64,000 nucleotides of DNA, taken from positions 23,246,501 to 23,310,500 of the forward strand of contig OZ059896.1 in the NCBI GenBank assembly GCA_964057225.1, read 5' to 3'. The notes beneath the pieces are model-generated. The model saw only the letters and a program-made list of their open reading frames with translations, ran no database searches and had not been told where the DNA came from. Origin of the DNA: Auanema rhodensis (Eukaryota; Nematoda; Chromadorea; Rhabditida; Rhabditidae). Numbering within the stretch: position 1 is the stretch's first letter; every line of letters begins with the position of its first letter. This document shows, in pieces, positions 53,212-64,000 of the stretch. The translations under genes were made by a program, and so were the position numbers.

Positions 53212-54267
53212 ACGTGAAAGATAAAGAGATGCGGTTTTCAAAATTAGATTCCCCATTTCCATATTAGTCTAAAAACAAATTTTTATTAATATTGGTTCAT
53301 GGTAACCATGTCTTTGAAATTTACGTGAACTTTAATTTATGCTAATTAAATGTACACGTGATGTTCACTTGGTATGTAACTCGCTTCACGTGAAAGATAA
53401 AGAGATGCGGTTTTCAAAATTAGATTCCCCATGTCCATATTAGTCTAAAAACAAATATTTATTGATATTGGTTCATGGTAACCATGATTTTGAAATTTAC
53501 GTGAACTTTAATTTATGCTAATTAAATGTACACGTGATGTGCATTTGGTATGTAACTCGCTTCACGTGAAAGATAAAGAAATGCGGTTTTCAAAATTAGA
53601 TTCCCCATGTCCATTTTAGTCTAAAAACAAATTTTTATTGATATTGGTTCATGGTAACCATGACTTTGAAATTTACGTGAACTTTAATTTATGCTAATTA
53701 AATGTACACGTGATGTGCACTTGGTATGTAACTCGCTTCACGTGAAAGATAAAGAGATGCGGTTTTCAAAATTAGATTCCCCATGTCCATATTAGTCTAA
53801 AAACAAATTTTTATCAATATTGGTTCATGGTAACCATGACTTTGAAATTTACGTGAACTTTAATTTATGCTAATTAAATGTACACGTGATGTGCACTTGG
53901 TATGTAACTCGCTTCACGTGAAAGAAAAAGAGATGCGGTTTTCGAAATTAGATTCCCCATGTCCATATTAGTCTAAAAACAAATTTTTATTAATATTGGT
54001 TCATGGTAACCATGTCTTTGAAATTTACGTGAACTTTAATTTATGCTAATTAAATGTACACGTGATGTGCACTTGGTATGTAACTCGCTTCACGTGAAAG
54101 ATAAAGAGATGCGGTTTTCAAAATTAGATTCCCCATGTCCATATTAGTCTAAAAACAAATTTTTATTGATATTGGTTCATGGTAACCATGACTTTGAAAT
54201 TTACGTGAACTTTAATTTATGCTAATTAAATGTACACGTGATGTGCACTTGGTATGTAACTCGCTTC
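53212..54267 (+). repeat. 6-mer unit, shortened copy 2 (M302-M307)
   Basis: Same order as 51980-53211, but the C76/T156 monomer and the following plain-a monomer are replaced by a single hybrid (53740). The result is six monomers, 1056 bp, exactly one repeat shorter. Confidence 0.87.
53740..53915 (+). repeat. Chimeric monomer from unequal recombination (M305)
   Basis: The left part carries C76 (tatcaatattgg) as in M298. The right part carries A100 and A156 as in M299, not the T100 and T156 of M298. It sits where M298 and M299 stand in the preceding unit. The breakpoint lies between monomer positions 78 and 99. A fusion by unequal exchange or deletion of exactly one repeat length explains both the hybrid and the 6-mer. 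A similar C76/A100 copy is at 44587. Confidence 0.85.
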
Positions 54268-54971
54268 ACGTAAAAGATAAAGAGATGCGGTTTTCAAAAT
54301 TAGATTCCCCATGTCCATATTAGTCTAAAAACAAATTTTTATTAATATTGGTTCATGGTAACCATGTCTTTGAAATTTACGTGAACTTTAATTTATGCTA
54401 ATTAAATGTACACGGGATGTGCACTTGGTATGTAACTCGCTTCACGTGAAAGATAAAGAGATGCGGTTTTCAAAATTAGATTCCCCATGTCCATATTAGT
54501 CTAAAAACAAATTTTTATTAATATTGGTTCATGGTAACCATGTCTTTGAAATTTACGTGAACTTTAATTTATGCTAATTAAATGTACACGTGATGTGCAC
54601 TTGGTATGTAACTCGCTTCACGTGAAAGATAAAGAGATGCGGTTTTCAAAATTAGATTCCCCATGTCCATATTAGTCTAAAAACAAATTTTTATTAATAT
54701 TGGTTCATGGTAACCATGACTTTGAAATTTACGTGAACTTTAATTTATGCTAATTAAATGTACACGTGATGTGCACTTGGTATGTAACTCGCTTCACGTG
54801 AAAGATAAAGAGATGCGGTTTTCAAAATTAAATTCCCCATGTCCATATTAGTCTAAAAACAAATTTTTATTAATATTGGTTCATGGTAACCATGTCTTTG
54901 AAATTTACGTGAACTTTAATTTATGCTAATTAAATGTACACGTGATGTGCACTTGGTATGTAACTCGCTTC

Positions 54972-55675
54972 ACGTAAAAGATAAAAAGATGCGGTTTTCA
55001 AAATTAGATTCCCCATGTCCATAGTAGTCTAAAAACAAATTTTTATTGATATTGGTTCATGGTAACCATGATTTTGAAATTTACGTGAACTTTAATTTAT
55101 GCTAATTAAATGTACACGTGATGTGCACTTGATATGTAACTCGCTTCACGTGAAAGATAAAGAAATGCGGTTTTCAAAATTAGATTCCCCATGTCCATTT
55201 TAGTCTAAAAACAAATTTTTATTGATATTGGTTCATGGTAACCATGACTTTGAAATTTACGTGAACTTTAATTTATGCTAATTAAATGTACACGTGATGT
55301 GCACTTGGTATGTAACTCGCTTCACGTGAAAGATAAAGAGATGCGGTTTTCAAAATTAGATTCCCCATGTCCATATTAGTCTAAAAACAAATTTTTATTA
55401 ATATTGGTTCATGGTAACCATGTCTTTGAAATTTACGTGAACTTTAATTTATGCTAATTAAATGTACACGTGATGTTCACTTGGTATGTAACTCGCTTCA
55501 CGTGAAAGATAAAGAGATGCGGTTTTCAAAATTAGATTCCCCATGTCCATATTAGTCTAAAAACAAATTTTTATTCATATTGGTTCATGGTAACCATGAC
55601 TTTGAAATTTACGTGAACTTTAATTTATGCTAATTAAATGTACACGTGATGTGCACTTGGTATGTAACTCGCTTC
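54972..55675 (+). repeat. 4-monomer word, copy 1 (M312-M315)
   Basis: The first monomer has A5 and A15 (acgtaaaagataaaaag), T101 and cttgatatg, plus a private ccatagtag. It is followed by A17 with T52, b with T154, and a copy with C77 (ttattcata). It recurs at 57612, 15 monomers (2640 bp) downstream; its second and related first monomers recur at 59372. Confidence 0.8.
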
Positions 55676-56731
55676 ACGTGAAAGATAAAGAGATGCGGTT
55701 TTCAAAATTAGATTCCCCATGTCCATATTAGTCTAAAAACAAATTTTTATTGATATTGCTTCATGGTAACCATGACTTTGAAATTTGCGTGAACTTTAAT
55801 CTATGCTAATTAAATGTACACGTGATGTGCACTTGGTATGTAACTCGCTTCACGTAAAAGATAAAGAGATGCGGTTTTCAAAATTAGATTCCCCATGTCC
55901 ATATTAGTCTAAAAACAAATTTTTATTGATATTGGTTCATGGTAACCATGACTTTGAAATTTACGTGAACTTTAATTTATGCTAATTAAATGTACACGTG
56001 ATGTGCACTTGGTATGTAACTCGCTTCACGTAAAAGATAAAGAGATGCGGTTTTCAAAATTAGATTCCCCATGTCCATATTAGTCTAAAAACAAATTTTT
56101 ATTAATATTGGTTAATGGTAACCATGTCTTTGAAATTTACGTGAACTTTAATTTATGCTAATTAAATGTACACGTGATGTTCACTTGGTATGTAACTCGC
56201 TTCACGTGAAAGATAAAGAGATGCGGTTTTCAAAATTAGATTCCCCATGTCCATATTAGTCTAAAAACAAATTTTTATTAATATTGGTTCATGGTAACCA
56301 TGTCTTTGAAATTTACGTGAACTTTAATTTATGCTAATTAAATGTACACGGGATGTGCACTTGGTATGTAACTCGCTTCACGTGAAAGATAAAGAGATGC
56401 GGTTTTCAAAATTAGATTCCCCATGTCCATATTAGTCTAAAAACAAATTTTTATTGATATTGGTTCATGGTAACCATGACTTTGAAATTTACGTGAACTT
56501 TAATTTATGCTAATTAAATGTACACGTGATGTGCACTTGGTATGTAACTCGCTTCACGTGAAAGATAAAGAGATGCGGTTTTCAAAATTAGATTCCCCAT
56601 GTCCATATTAGTCTAAAAACAAATTTTTATTGATATTGGTTCATGGTAACCATGACTTTGAAATTTACGTGAACTTTAATTTATGCTAATTAAATGTACA
56701 CGTGATGTGCACTTGGTATGTAACTCGCTTC
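55676..56731 (+). repeat. 6-mer unit, copy 1 (M316-M321)
   Basis: The order is subtype C with tttgcgtg and aatctatg; A5 type a; A5 with A77, ggttaatgg, T100 and T154; G148 type b; a; a. The first four monomers repeat at 56732, 1056 bp downstream. These are the only subtype-C copies outside domain I. Confidence 0.86.
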
Positions 56732-57435
56732 ACGTGAAAGATAAAGAGATGCGGTTTTCAAAATTAGATTCCCCATGTCCATATTAGTCTAAAAACAAAT
56801 TTTTATTGATATTGCTTCATGGTAACCATGACTTTGAAATTTGCGTGAACTTTAATCTATGCTAATTAAATGTACACGTGATGTGCACTTGGTATGTAAC
56901 TCGCTTCACGTAAAAGATAAAGAGATGCGGTTTTCAAAATTAGATTCCCCATGTCCATATTAGTCTAAAAACAAATTTTTATTGATATTGGTTCATGGTA
57001 ACCATGACTTTGAAATTTACGTGAACTTTAATTTATGCTAATTAAATGTACACGTGATGTGCACTTGGTATGTAACTCGCTTCACGTAAAAGATAAAGAG
57101 ATGCGGTTTTCAAAATTAGATTCCCCATGTCCATATTAGTCTAAAAACAAATTTTTATTAATATTGGTTAATGGTAACCATGTCTTTGAAATTTACGTGA
57201 ACTTTAATTTATGCTAATTAAATGTACACGTGATGTTCACTTGGTATGTAACTCGCTTCACGTGAAAGATAAAGAGATGCGGTTTTCTAAATTAGATTCC
57301 CCATGTCCATATTAGTCTAAAAACAAATTTTTATTAATATTGGTTCATGGTAACCATGTCTTTGAAATTTACGTGAACTTTAATTTATGCTAATTAAATG
57401 TACACGGGATGTGCACTTGGTATGTAACTCGCTTC
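56732..57435 (+). repeat. 6-mer unit, partial copy 2 (M322-M325)
   Basis: Four monomers with the same markers as 55676-56379. M325 adds a private T29 (ttttctaaatt). The order then diverges into the 57612 word. Confidence 0.85.
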
Positions 57436-57611
57436 ACGTGAAAGATAAAGAGATGCGGTTTTCAAAATTAGATTCCCCATGTCCATATTAGTCTAAAAAC
57501 AAATTTTTATTAATATTGGTTCATGGTAACCATGTCTTTGAAATTTACGTGAACTTTAATTTATGCTAATTAAATGAACACGTGATGTGCACTTGGTATG
57601 TAACTCGCTTC

Positions 57612-58315
57612 ACGTAAAAGATAAAAAGATGCGGTTTTCAAAATTAGATTCCCCATGTCCATATTAGTCTAAAAACAAATTTTTATTGATATTGGTTCAT
57701 GGTAACCATGATTTTGAAATTTACGTGAACTTTAATTTATGCTAATTAAATGTACACGTGATGTGCACTTGATGTGTAACTCGCTTCACGTGAAAGATAA
57801 AGAAATGCGGTTTTCAAAATTAGATTCCCCATGTCCATTTTAGTCTAAAAACAAATTTTTATTGATATTGGTTCATGGTAACCATGACTTTGAAATTTAC
57901 GTGAACTTTAATTTATGCTAATTAAATGTACACGTGATGTGCACTTGGTATGTAACTCGCTTCACGTGAAAGATAAAGAGATGCGGTTTTCAAAATTAGA
58001 TTCCCCATGTCCATATTAGTCTAAAAACAAATTTTTATGAATATTGGTTCATGGTAACCATGTCTTTGAAATTTACGTGAACTTTAATTTATGCTAATTA
58101 AATGTACACGTGATGTTCACTTGGTATGTAACTCGCTTCACGTGAAAGATAAAGAGATGCGGTTTTCAAAATTAGATTCCCCATGTCCATATTAGTCTAA
58201 AAACAAATTTTTATTTATATTGGTTCATGGTAACCATGATTTTGAAATTTACGTGAACTTTAATTTATGCTAATTAAATGTACACGTGATGTGCATTTGG
58301 TATGTAACTCGCTTC
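57612..58315 (+). repeat. 4-monomer word, copy 2 (M327-M330)
   Basis: Same series as 54972-55675: acgtaaaagataaaaag with T101 and cttgatgtg, A17 with T52, T154, then a position-77 variant (T77, ttatttata, with T101 and T157). The third monomer has G76 (ttatgaata). Confidence 0.8.
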
Positions 58316-61131
58316 ACGTGAAAGATAAAGAAATGCGGTTTTCAAAATTAGATTCCCCATGTCCATTTTAGTCTAAAAACAAATTTTTATTGATATTGGT
58401 TCATGGTAACCATGACTTTGAAATTTACGTGAACTTTAATTTATGCTAATTAAATGTACACGTGATGTGCACTTGGTATGTAATTCGCTTCACGTGAAAG
58501 ATAAAGAGATGCGGTTTTCAAAATTAGATTCCCCATGTCCATATTAGTCTAAAAACAAATTTTTATTAATATTGGTTCATGGTAACCATGTCTTTGAAAT
58601 TTACGTGAACTTTAATTTATGCTAATTAAATGTACACGTGATGTGCTCTTGGTATGTAACTCGCTTCACGTGAAAGATAAAGAGATGCGGTTTTCAAAAT
58701 TAGATTCCCCATGTCCATATTAGTCTAAAAACAAATTTTTATTGATATTGGTTCATGGTAACCATGACTTTGAAATTTACGTGAACTTTAATTTATGCTA
58801 ATTAAATGTACACGTGATGTGCACTTGGTATGTAACTCGCTTCACGTGAAAGAAAAAGAGATGCGGTTTTCGAAATTAGATTCCCCATGTCCATATTAGT
58901 CTAAAAACAAATTTTTATTAATATTGGTTCATGGTAACCATGTCTTTGAAATTTACGTGAACTTTAATTTATGCTAATTAAATGTACACGTGATGTGCAC
59001 TTGGTATGTAACTCGCTTCACGTGAAAGATAAAGAGATGCGGTTTTCAAAATTAGATTCCCCATGTCCATATTAGTCTAAAAACAAATTTTTATTAATAT
59101 TGGTTCATGGTAACCATGTCTTTGAAATTTACGTGAACTTTAATTTATGCTAATTAAATGTACACGGGATGTGCACTTGGTATGTAACTCGCTTCACGTG
59201 AAAGATAAAGAGATGCGGTTTTCAAAATTAGATTTCCCATGTCCATATTAGTCTAAAAACAAATTTTTATTAATATTGGTTCATGGTAACCATGACTTTG
59301 AAATTTACGTGAACTTTAATTTATGCTAATTAAATGTACACGTGATGTGCACTTGGTATGTAACTCGCTTCACGTGAAAGATAAAGAGATGCGGTTTTCA
59401 AAATTAGATTCCCCATGTCCATATTAGTCTAAAAACAAATTTTTATTGATATTGGTTCATGGTAACCATGATTTTGAAATTTACGTGAACTTTAATTTAT
59501 GCTAATTAAATGTACACGTGATGTGCACTTGATATGTAACTCGCTTCACGTGAAAGATAAAGAAATGCGGTTTTCAAAATTAGATTCCCCATGTCCATTT
59601 TAGTCTAAAAACAAATTTTTATTGATATTGGTTCATGGTAACCATGACTTTGAAATTTACGTGAACTTTAATTTATGCTAATTAAATGTACACGTGATGT
59701 GCACTTGGTATGTAACTCGCTTCACGTGAAAGATAAAGAGATGCGGTTTTCAAAATTAGATTCCCCATGCCCATATTAGTCTAAAAACAAATTTTTATTA
59801 ATATTGGTTCATGGTAACCATGTCTTTGAAATTTACGTGAACTTTAATTTATGCTAATTAAATGTACACGTGATGTGCACTTGGTATGTAACTCGCTTCA
59901 CGTGAAAGATAAAGAGATGCGGTTTTCAAAATTAGATTCCCCATGTCCATATTAGTCTAAAAACAAATTTTTATTGATATTGGTTCATGGTAACCATGAC
60001 TTTGAAATTTACGTGAACTTTAATTTATGCTAATTAAATGTACACGTGATGTGCACTTGGTATGTAACTCGCTTCACGTGAAAGATAAAGAGATGCGGTT
60101 TTCAAAATTAGATTCCCCATGTCCATATTAGTCTAAAAACAAATTTTTATTAATATTGGTTCATGGTAACCATGTCTTTGAAATTTACGTGAACTTTAAT
60201 TTATGCTAATTAAATGTACACGTGATGTGCACTTGGTATGTAACTCGCTTCACGTGAAAGATAAAGAGATGCGGTTTTCAAAATTAGATTCTCCATGTCC
60301 ATATTAGTCTAAAAACAAATTTTTATTGATATTGGTTCATGGTAACCATGACTTTGAAATTTACGTGAACTTTAATTTATGCTAATTAAATGTACACGTG
60401 ATGTGCACTTGGTATGTAACTCGCTTCACGTGAAAGATAAAGAGATGCGGTTTTCAAAATTAGATTCCCCATGTCCATATTAGTCTGAAAACAAATTTTT
60501 ATTGATATTGGTTCATGGTAACCATGACTTTGAAATTTACGTGAACTTTAATTTATGCTAATTAAATGTACACGTGATGTGCACTTGGTATGTAACTCGC
60601 TTCACGTAAAAGATAAAGAGATGCGGTTTTCAAAATTAGATTCCCCATGTCCATATTAGTCTAAAAACAAATTTTTATTAATATTGGTTCATGGTAACCA
60701 TGTCTTTGAAATTTACGTGAACTTTAATTTATGCTAATTAAATGTACACGTGATGTGCACTTGGTATGTAACTCGCTTCACGTGAAAGATAAAGAGATGC
60801 GGTTTTCAAAATTAGATTCCCCATGTCCATATTAGTCTAAAAACAAATTTTTATTAATATTGGTTTATGGTAACCATGTCTTTGAAATTTACGTGAACTT
60901 TAATTTATGCTAATTAAATGTACACGTGATGTGCACTTGGTATGTAACTCGCTTCACGTGAAAGATAAAGAGATGCGGTTTTCAAAATTAGATTCTCCAT
61001 GTCCATATTAGTCTAAAAACAAATTTTTATTAATATTGGTTCATGGTAACCATGTCTTTGAAATTTACGTGAACTTTAATTTATGCTAATTAAATGTACA
61101 CGTGATGTGCACTTGGTATGTAACTCGCTTC

Positions 61132-62539
61132 ACGTGAAAGATAAAGAGATGCGGTTTTCAAAATTAGATTCTCCATGTCCATATTAGTCTAAAAACAAAT
61201 TTTTATTGATATTGGTTCATGGTAACCATGACTTTGAAATTTACGTGAACTTTAATTTATGCTAATTAAATGTACACGTGATGTGCACTTGGTATGTAAC
61301 TCGCTTCACGTGAAAGATAAAGAGATGCGGTTTTCAAAATTAGATTCCCCATGTTCATATTAGTCTAAAAACAAATTTTTATTAATATTGGTTCATGGTA
61401 ACCATGTCTTTGAAATTTACGTGAACTTTAATTTATGCTAATTAAATGTACACGTGATGTGCACTTGGTATGTAACTCGCTTCACGTGAAAGATAAAGAG
61501 ATGCGGTTTTCAAAATTAGATTCCCCATGTCCATATTAGTCTAAAAACAAATTTTTATTAATATTGGTTCATGGTAACCATGTCTTTGAAATTTACGTGA
61601 ACTTTAATTTATGCTAATTAAATGTACACGTGATGTGCACTTGGTATGTAACTCGCTTCACGTGAAAGATAAAGAGATGCGGTTTTCAAAATTAGATTCT
61701 CCATGTCCATATTAGTCTAAAAACAAATTTTTATTAATATTGGTTCATGGTAACCATGTCTTTGAAATTTACGTGAACTTTAATTTATGCTAATTAAATG
61801 TACACGTGATGTGCACTTGGTATGTAACTCGCTTCACGTGAAAGATAAAGAGATGCGGTTTTCAAAATTAGATTCCCCATGTCCATATTAGTCTAAAAAC
61901 AAATTTTTATTGATATTGGTTCATGGTAACCATGACTTTGAAATTTACGTGAACTTTAATTTATGCTAATTAAATGTACACGTGATGTGCACTTGGTATG
62001 TAACTCGCTTCACGTGAAAGATAAAGAGATGCGGTTTTCAAAATTAGATTCCCCATGTTCATATTAGTCTAAAAACAAATTTTTATTAATATTGGTTCAT
62101 GGTAACCATGTCTTTGAAATTTACGTGAACTTTAATTTATTCTAATTAAATGTACACGTGATGTGCACTCGGTATGTAACTCGCTTCACGTGAAAGATAA
62201 AGAGATGCGGTTTTCAAAATTAGATTCCCCATGTCCATATTAGTCAACAAACAAATTTTTATTAATATTGGTTCATGGTAACCATGTCTTTGAAATTTAC
62301 GTAAACTTTAATTTATGCTAATTAAATGTACACGTGATGTGCACTTGGTATGTAACTCGCTTCACGTGAAAGATAAAGAGATGCGGTTTTCAAAATTAGA
62401 TTCCCCATGTCCATATTAGTATAAAAACAAATTTTTATTAATATTGGTTCATGGTAACCATGTCTTTGAAATTTACGTGAACTTTAATTTATGCTAATTA
62501 AATGTACACGTGATGTGCACTTGGTATGTAACTCGCTTC
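61132..62539 (+). repeat. Imperfect 4-mer tandem (M347-M354)
   Basis: a, T48 b, b, T41 b is followed by a, T48 b, b, b at a period of 704 bp. In the first copy the leading a monomer also has T41. The T48 copies at 61308 and 62012 are the main support. Confidence 0.65.
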
Positions 62540-63947
62540 ACGTGAAAGATAAAGAGATGCGGTTTTCAAAATTAGATTCCCCATGTCCATATTAGTCTAA
62601 AAACAAATTTTTATTAATATTGGTTCATGGTAACCATGTCTTTGAAATTTACGTGAACTTTAATTTATGCTAATTAAATGTACACGTGATGTGCACTTGG
62701 TATGTAACTCGCTTCACGTGAAAGATAAAGAGATGCGGTTTTCAAAATTAGATTCCCCATGTCCATATTAGTCTAAAAACAAATTTTTATTGATATTGGT
62801 TCATGGTAACCATGACTTTGAAATTTACGTGAACTTTAATTTATGCTAATTAAATGTACACGTGATGTGCACTTGGTATGTAACTCGCTTCACGTGAAAG
62901 ATAAAGAGATGCGGTTTTCAAAATTAGATTCTCCATGTCCATATTAGTCTAAAAACAAATTTTTATTAATATTGGTTCATGGTAACCATGTCTTTGAAAT
63001 TTACGTGAACTTTAATTTATGCTAATTAAATGTACACGTGATGTGCACTTGGTATGTAACTCGCTTCACGTGAAAGATAAAGAGATGCGGTTTTCAAAAT
63101 TAGATTCCCCATGTCCATATTAGTCTAAAAACAAATTTTTATTAATATTGGTTCATGGTAACCATGTCTTTGAAATTTACGTGAACTTTAATTTATGCTA
63201 ATTAAATGTACACGTGATGTGCACTTGGTATGTAACTCGCTTCACGTGAAAGATAAAGAGATGCGGTTTTCAAAATTAGATTCCCCATGTCCATATTAGT
63301 CTAAAAACAAATTTTTATTGATATTGGTTCATGGTAACCATGACTTTGAAATTTACGTGAACTTTAATTTATGCTAATTAAATTTACACGTGATGTGCAC
63401 TTGGTATGTAACTCGCTTCACGTGAAAGATAAAGAGATGCGGTTTTCAAAATTAGATTCTCCATGTCCATATTAGTCTAAAAACAAATTTTTATTAATAT
63501 TGGTTCATGGTAACCATGTCTTTGAAATTTACGTGAACTTTAATTTATGCTAATTAAATGTACACGTGATGTGCACTTGGTATGTAACTCGCTTCACGTG
63601 AAAGATAAAGAGATGCGGTTTTCAAAATTAGATTCCCCATGTCCATATTAGTCTAAAAACAAATTTTTATTGATATTGGTTCATGGTAACCATGACTTTG
63701 AAATTTACGTGAACTTTAATTTATGCTAATTAAATGAACACGTGATGTGCACTTGGTATGTAACTCGCTTCACGTGAAAGATAAAGAGATGCGGTTTTCA
63801 AAATTAGATTCCCCATGTCCATATTAATCTAAAAACAAATTTTTATTAATATTGGTTCATGGTAACCATGTCTTTGAAATTTACGTGAACTTTAATTTAT
63901 GCTAATTAAATGTACACGTGATGTGCACTTGGTATGTAACTCGCTTC

Positions 63948-64000
63948 ACGTGAAAGATAAAGAGATGCGGTTTTCAAAATTAAATTCCCCATGTCCATAT
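63948..64000 (+). repeat. Partial monomer at the right edge (M363)
   Basis: The first 53 bases of a further copy, with A36 (attaaattcc). The array is cut by the window end, not by a natural boundary. Confidence 0.95.

Larger units (their letters stand above)
51276..60251 (+). repeat. Domain IV: variant-rich monomers (M291-M341)
   Basis: The segment starts with a partial restart of the domain III pattern (T46, T46, A116, T52). It then passes into copies with A11 + G29 (gaaagaaaaag, cgaaatt), A5 (acgtaaaag), G148 (acacggg), A17, T101, T154 and aaatattt. Subtype C reappears twice (55676, 56732), with tttgcgtg and aatctatg changes. Position 76-77 is unusually variable here. Per-copy divergence looks higher than in domain III. 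Confidence 0.83.
1..64000 (+). repeat. 176-bp satellite DNA array spanning the whole window
   Basis: A single tandem array of a 176-bp unit fills the window, all copies in the same orientation. The landmark acgtgaaaga recurs at 1, 177, 353 and every 176 bases to 2641, then in a new phase from 2873, shifting by one base after 37721, 43002 and 46875. Most copies carry 0 to about 5 differences from the consensus, so identity is very high and the array is young or strongly homogenised. Unit length, low G+C and head-to-tail order fit the centromeric and heterochromatic satellites of plants and other eukaryotes. No unique sequence interrupts it and neither end of the array lies inside the window, so its true length exceeds 64 kb. 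Whether it is centromeric is inference. Confidence 0.99.
60252..64000 (+). repeat. Domain V: a/b monomers marked by T41 (M342-M363)
   Basis: T41 (gattctccatg) occurs at 60252, 60956, 61132, 61660, 62892 and 63420, and I saw it nowhere else. The marker T48 (catgttca) occurs at 61308 and 62012, four monomers apart. Plain a and b copies fill the rest. Single-copy changes are common near 62012-62540 (tattctaatt, cactcgg, agtcaacaa, agtataaaa). Confidence 0.8.

Noticed and set aside
1-64000. Open reading frames within the array
   Set aside because: The 176-bp period is not a multiple of three, so any stop codon in the monomer falls in every frame within three monomers. Stops are abundant on both strands (TAA, TGA and their complements), so no frame can stay open much beyond 500 bases. 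I see no coding signal.
1-64000. CRISPR array
   Set aside because: The unit is far too long, there are no variable spacers between short direct repeats, and the whole 176 bp is repeated.
1-64000. Ribosomal spacer or telomeric repeats
   Set aside because: No rRNA-like sequence and no short telomere-type (for example TTTAGGG) runs are present.

Overview
The whole 64,000-base window is one uninterrupted tandem satellite array. I see no protein-coding gene, RNA gene, transposon, CRISPR array or single-copy DNA in it. The unit is 176 bp and A+T-rich (about 32% G+C by hand count of the consensus). It is repeated 363 times head to tail on one strand, followed by a 53-bp partial copy at the right edge. 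The arithmetic closes exactly: 363 x 176, plus a 56-bp net insertion in one copy, plus three 1-bp insertions, plus 53 bp equals 64,000. Most copies differ from the consensus at 0 to about 5 positions.

Organism: a 170-180 bp, A+T-rich, highly homogenised satellite with nested multi-monomer duplications is typical of eukaryotic, especially plant, centromeric or heterochromatic DNA. By eye, two patches look like the Arabidopsis 178-bp centromere repeat as I remember it, at nearly the same spacing. This hints at Brassicaceae but is unproven. Chromosomal position (centromere, knob, subtelomere) cannot be read from this sequence.

Notation: monomer coordinates 1-176 start at the A of acgtgaaaga. 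Monomers are numbered M0 (base 1) to M363 (partial, base 63948). Type a has G77 and A100; type b has A77 and T100; type c has A77/A100; type d has G77/T100. Subtypes near position 85 are T (ttggttcatg), C (C84), G (G86) and A (A87). L means T147 plus A154 (acacttgatgtacac). Gt is subtype G with T97.

Layout: (I) 1-21352, all type a, built from C, T, G, A, L and Gt subtypes, with tandem 8-mer, 7-mer and 10-mer blocks and one 79-bp inverted insertion. (II) 21353-37720, where type b appears abruptly and G/C/L subtypes vanish; carries duplicated 9- to 14-monomer blocks. (III) 37721-51275, three large higher-order units of 30, 22 and 25 monomers, each opened by a unique 177-bp monomer. (IV) 51276-60251, a variant-rich segment with 7/6-mer and 6-mer duplications and one clear chimeric monomer. 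(V) 60252-64000, a/b alternation marked by T41. The blocks fit repeated unequal exchange, gene conversion and replication template switching. There is no pathway or operon to describe.
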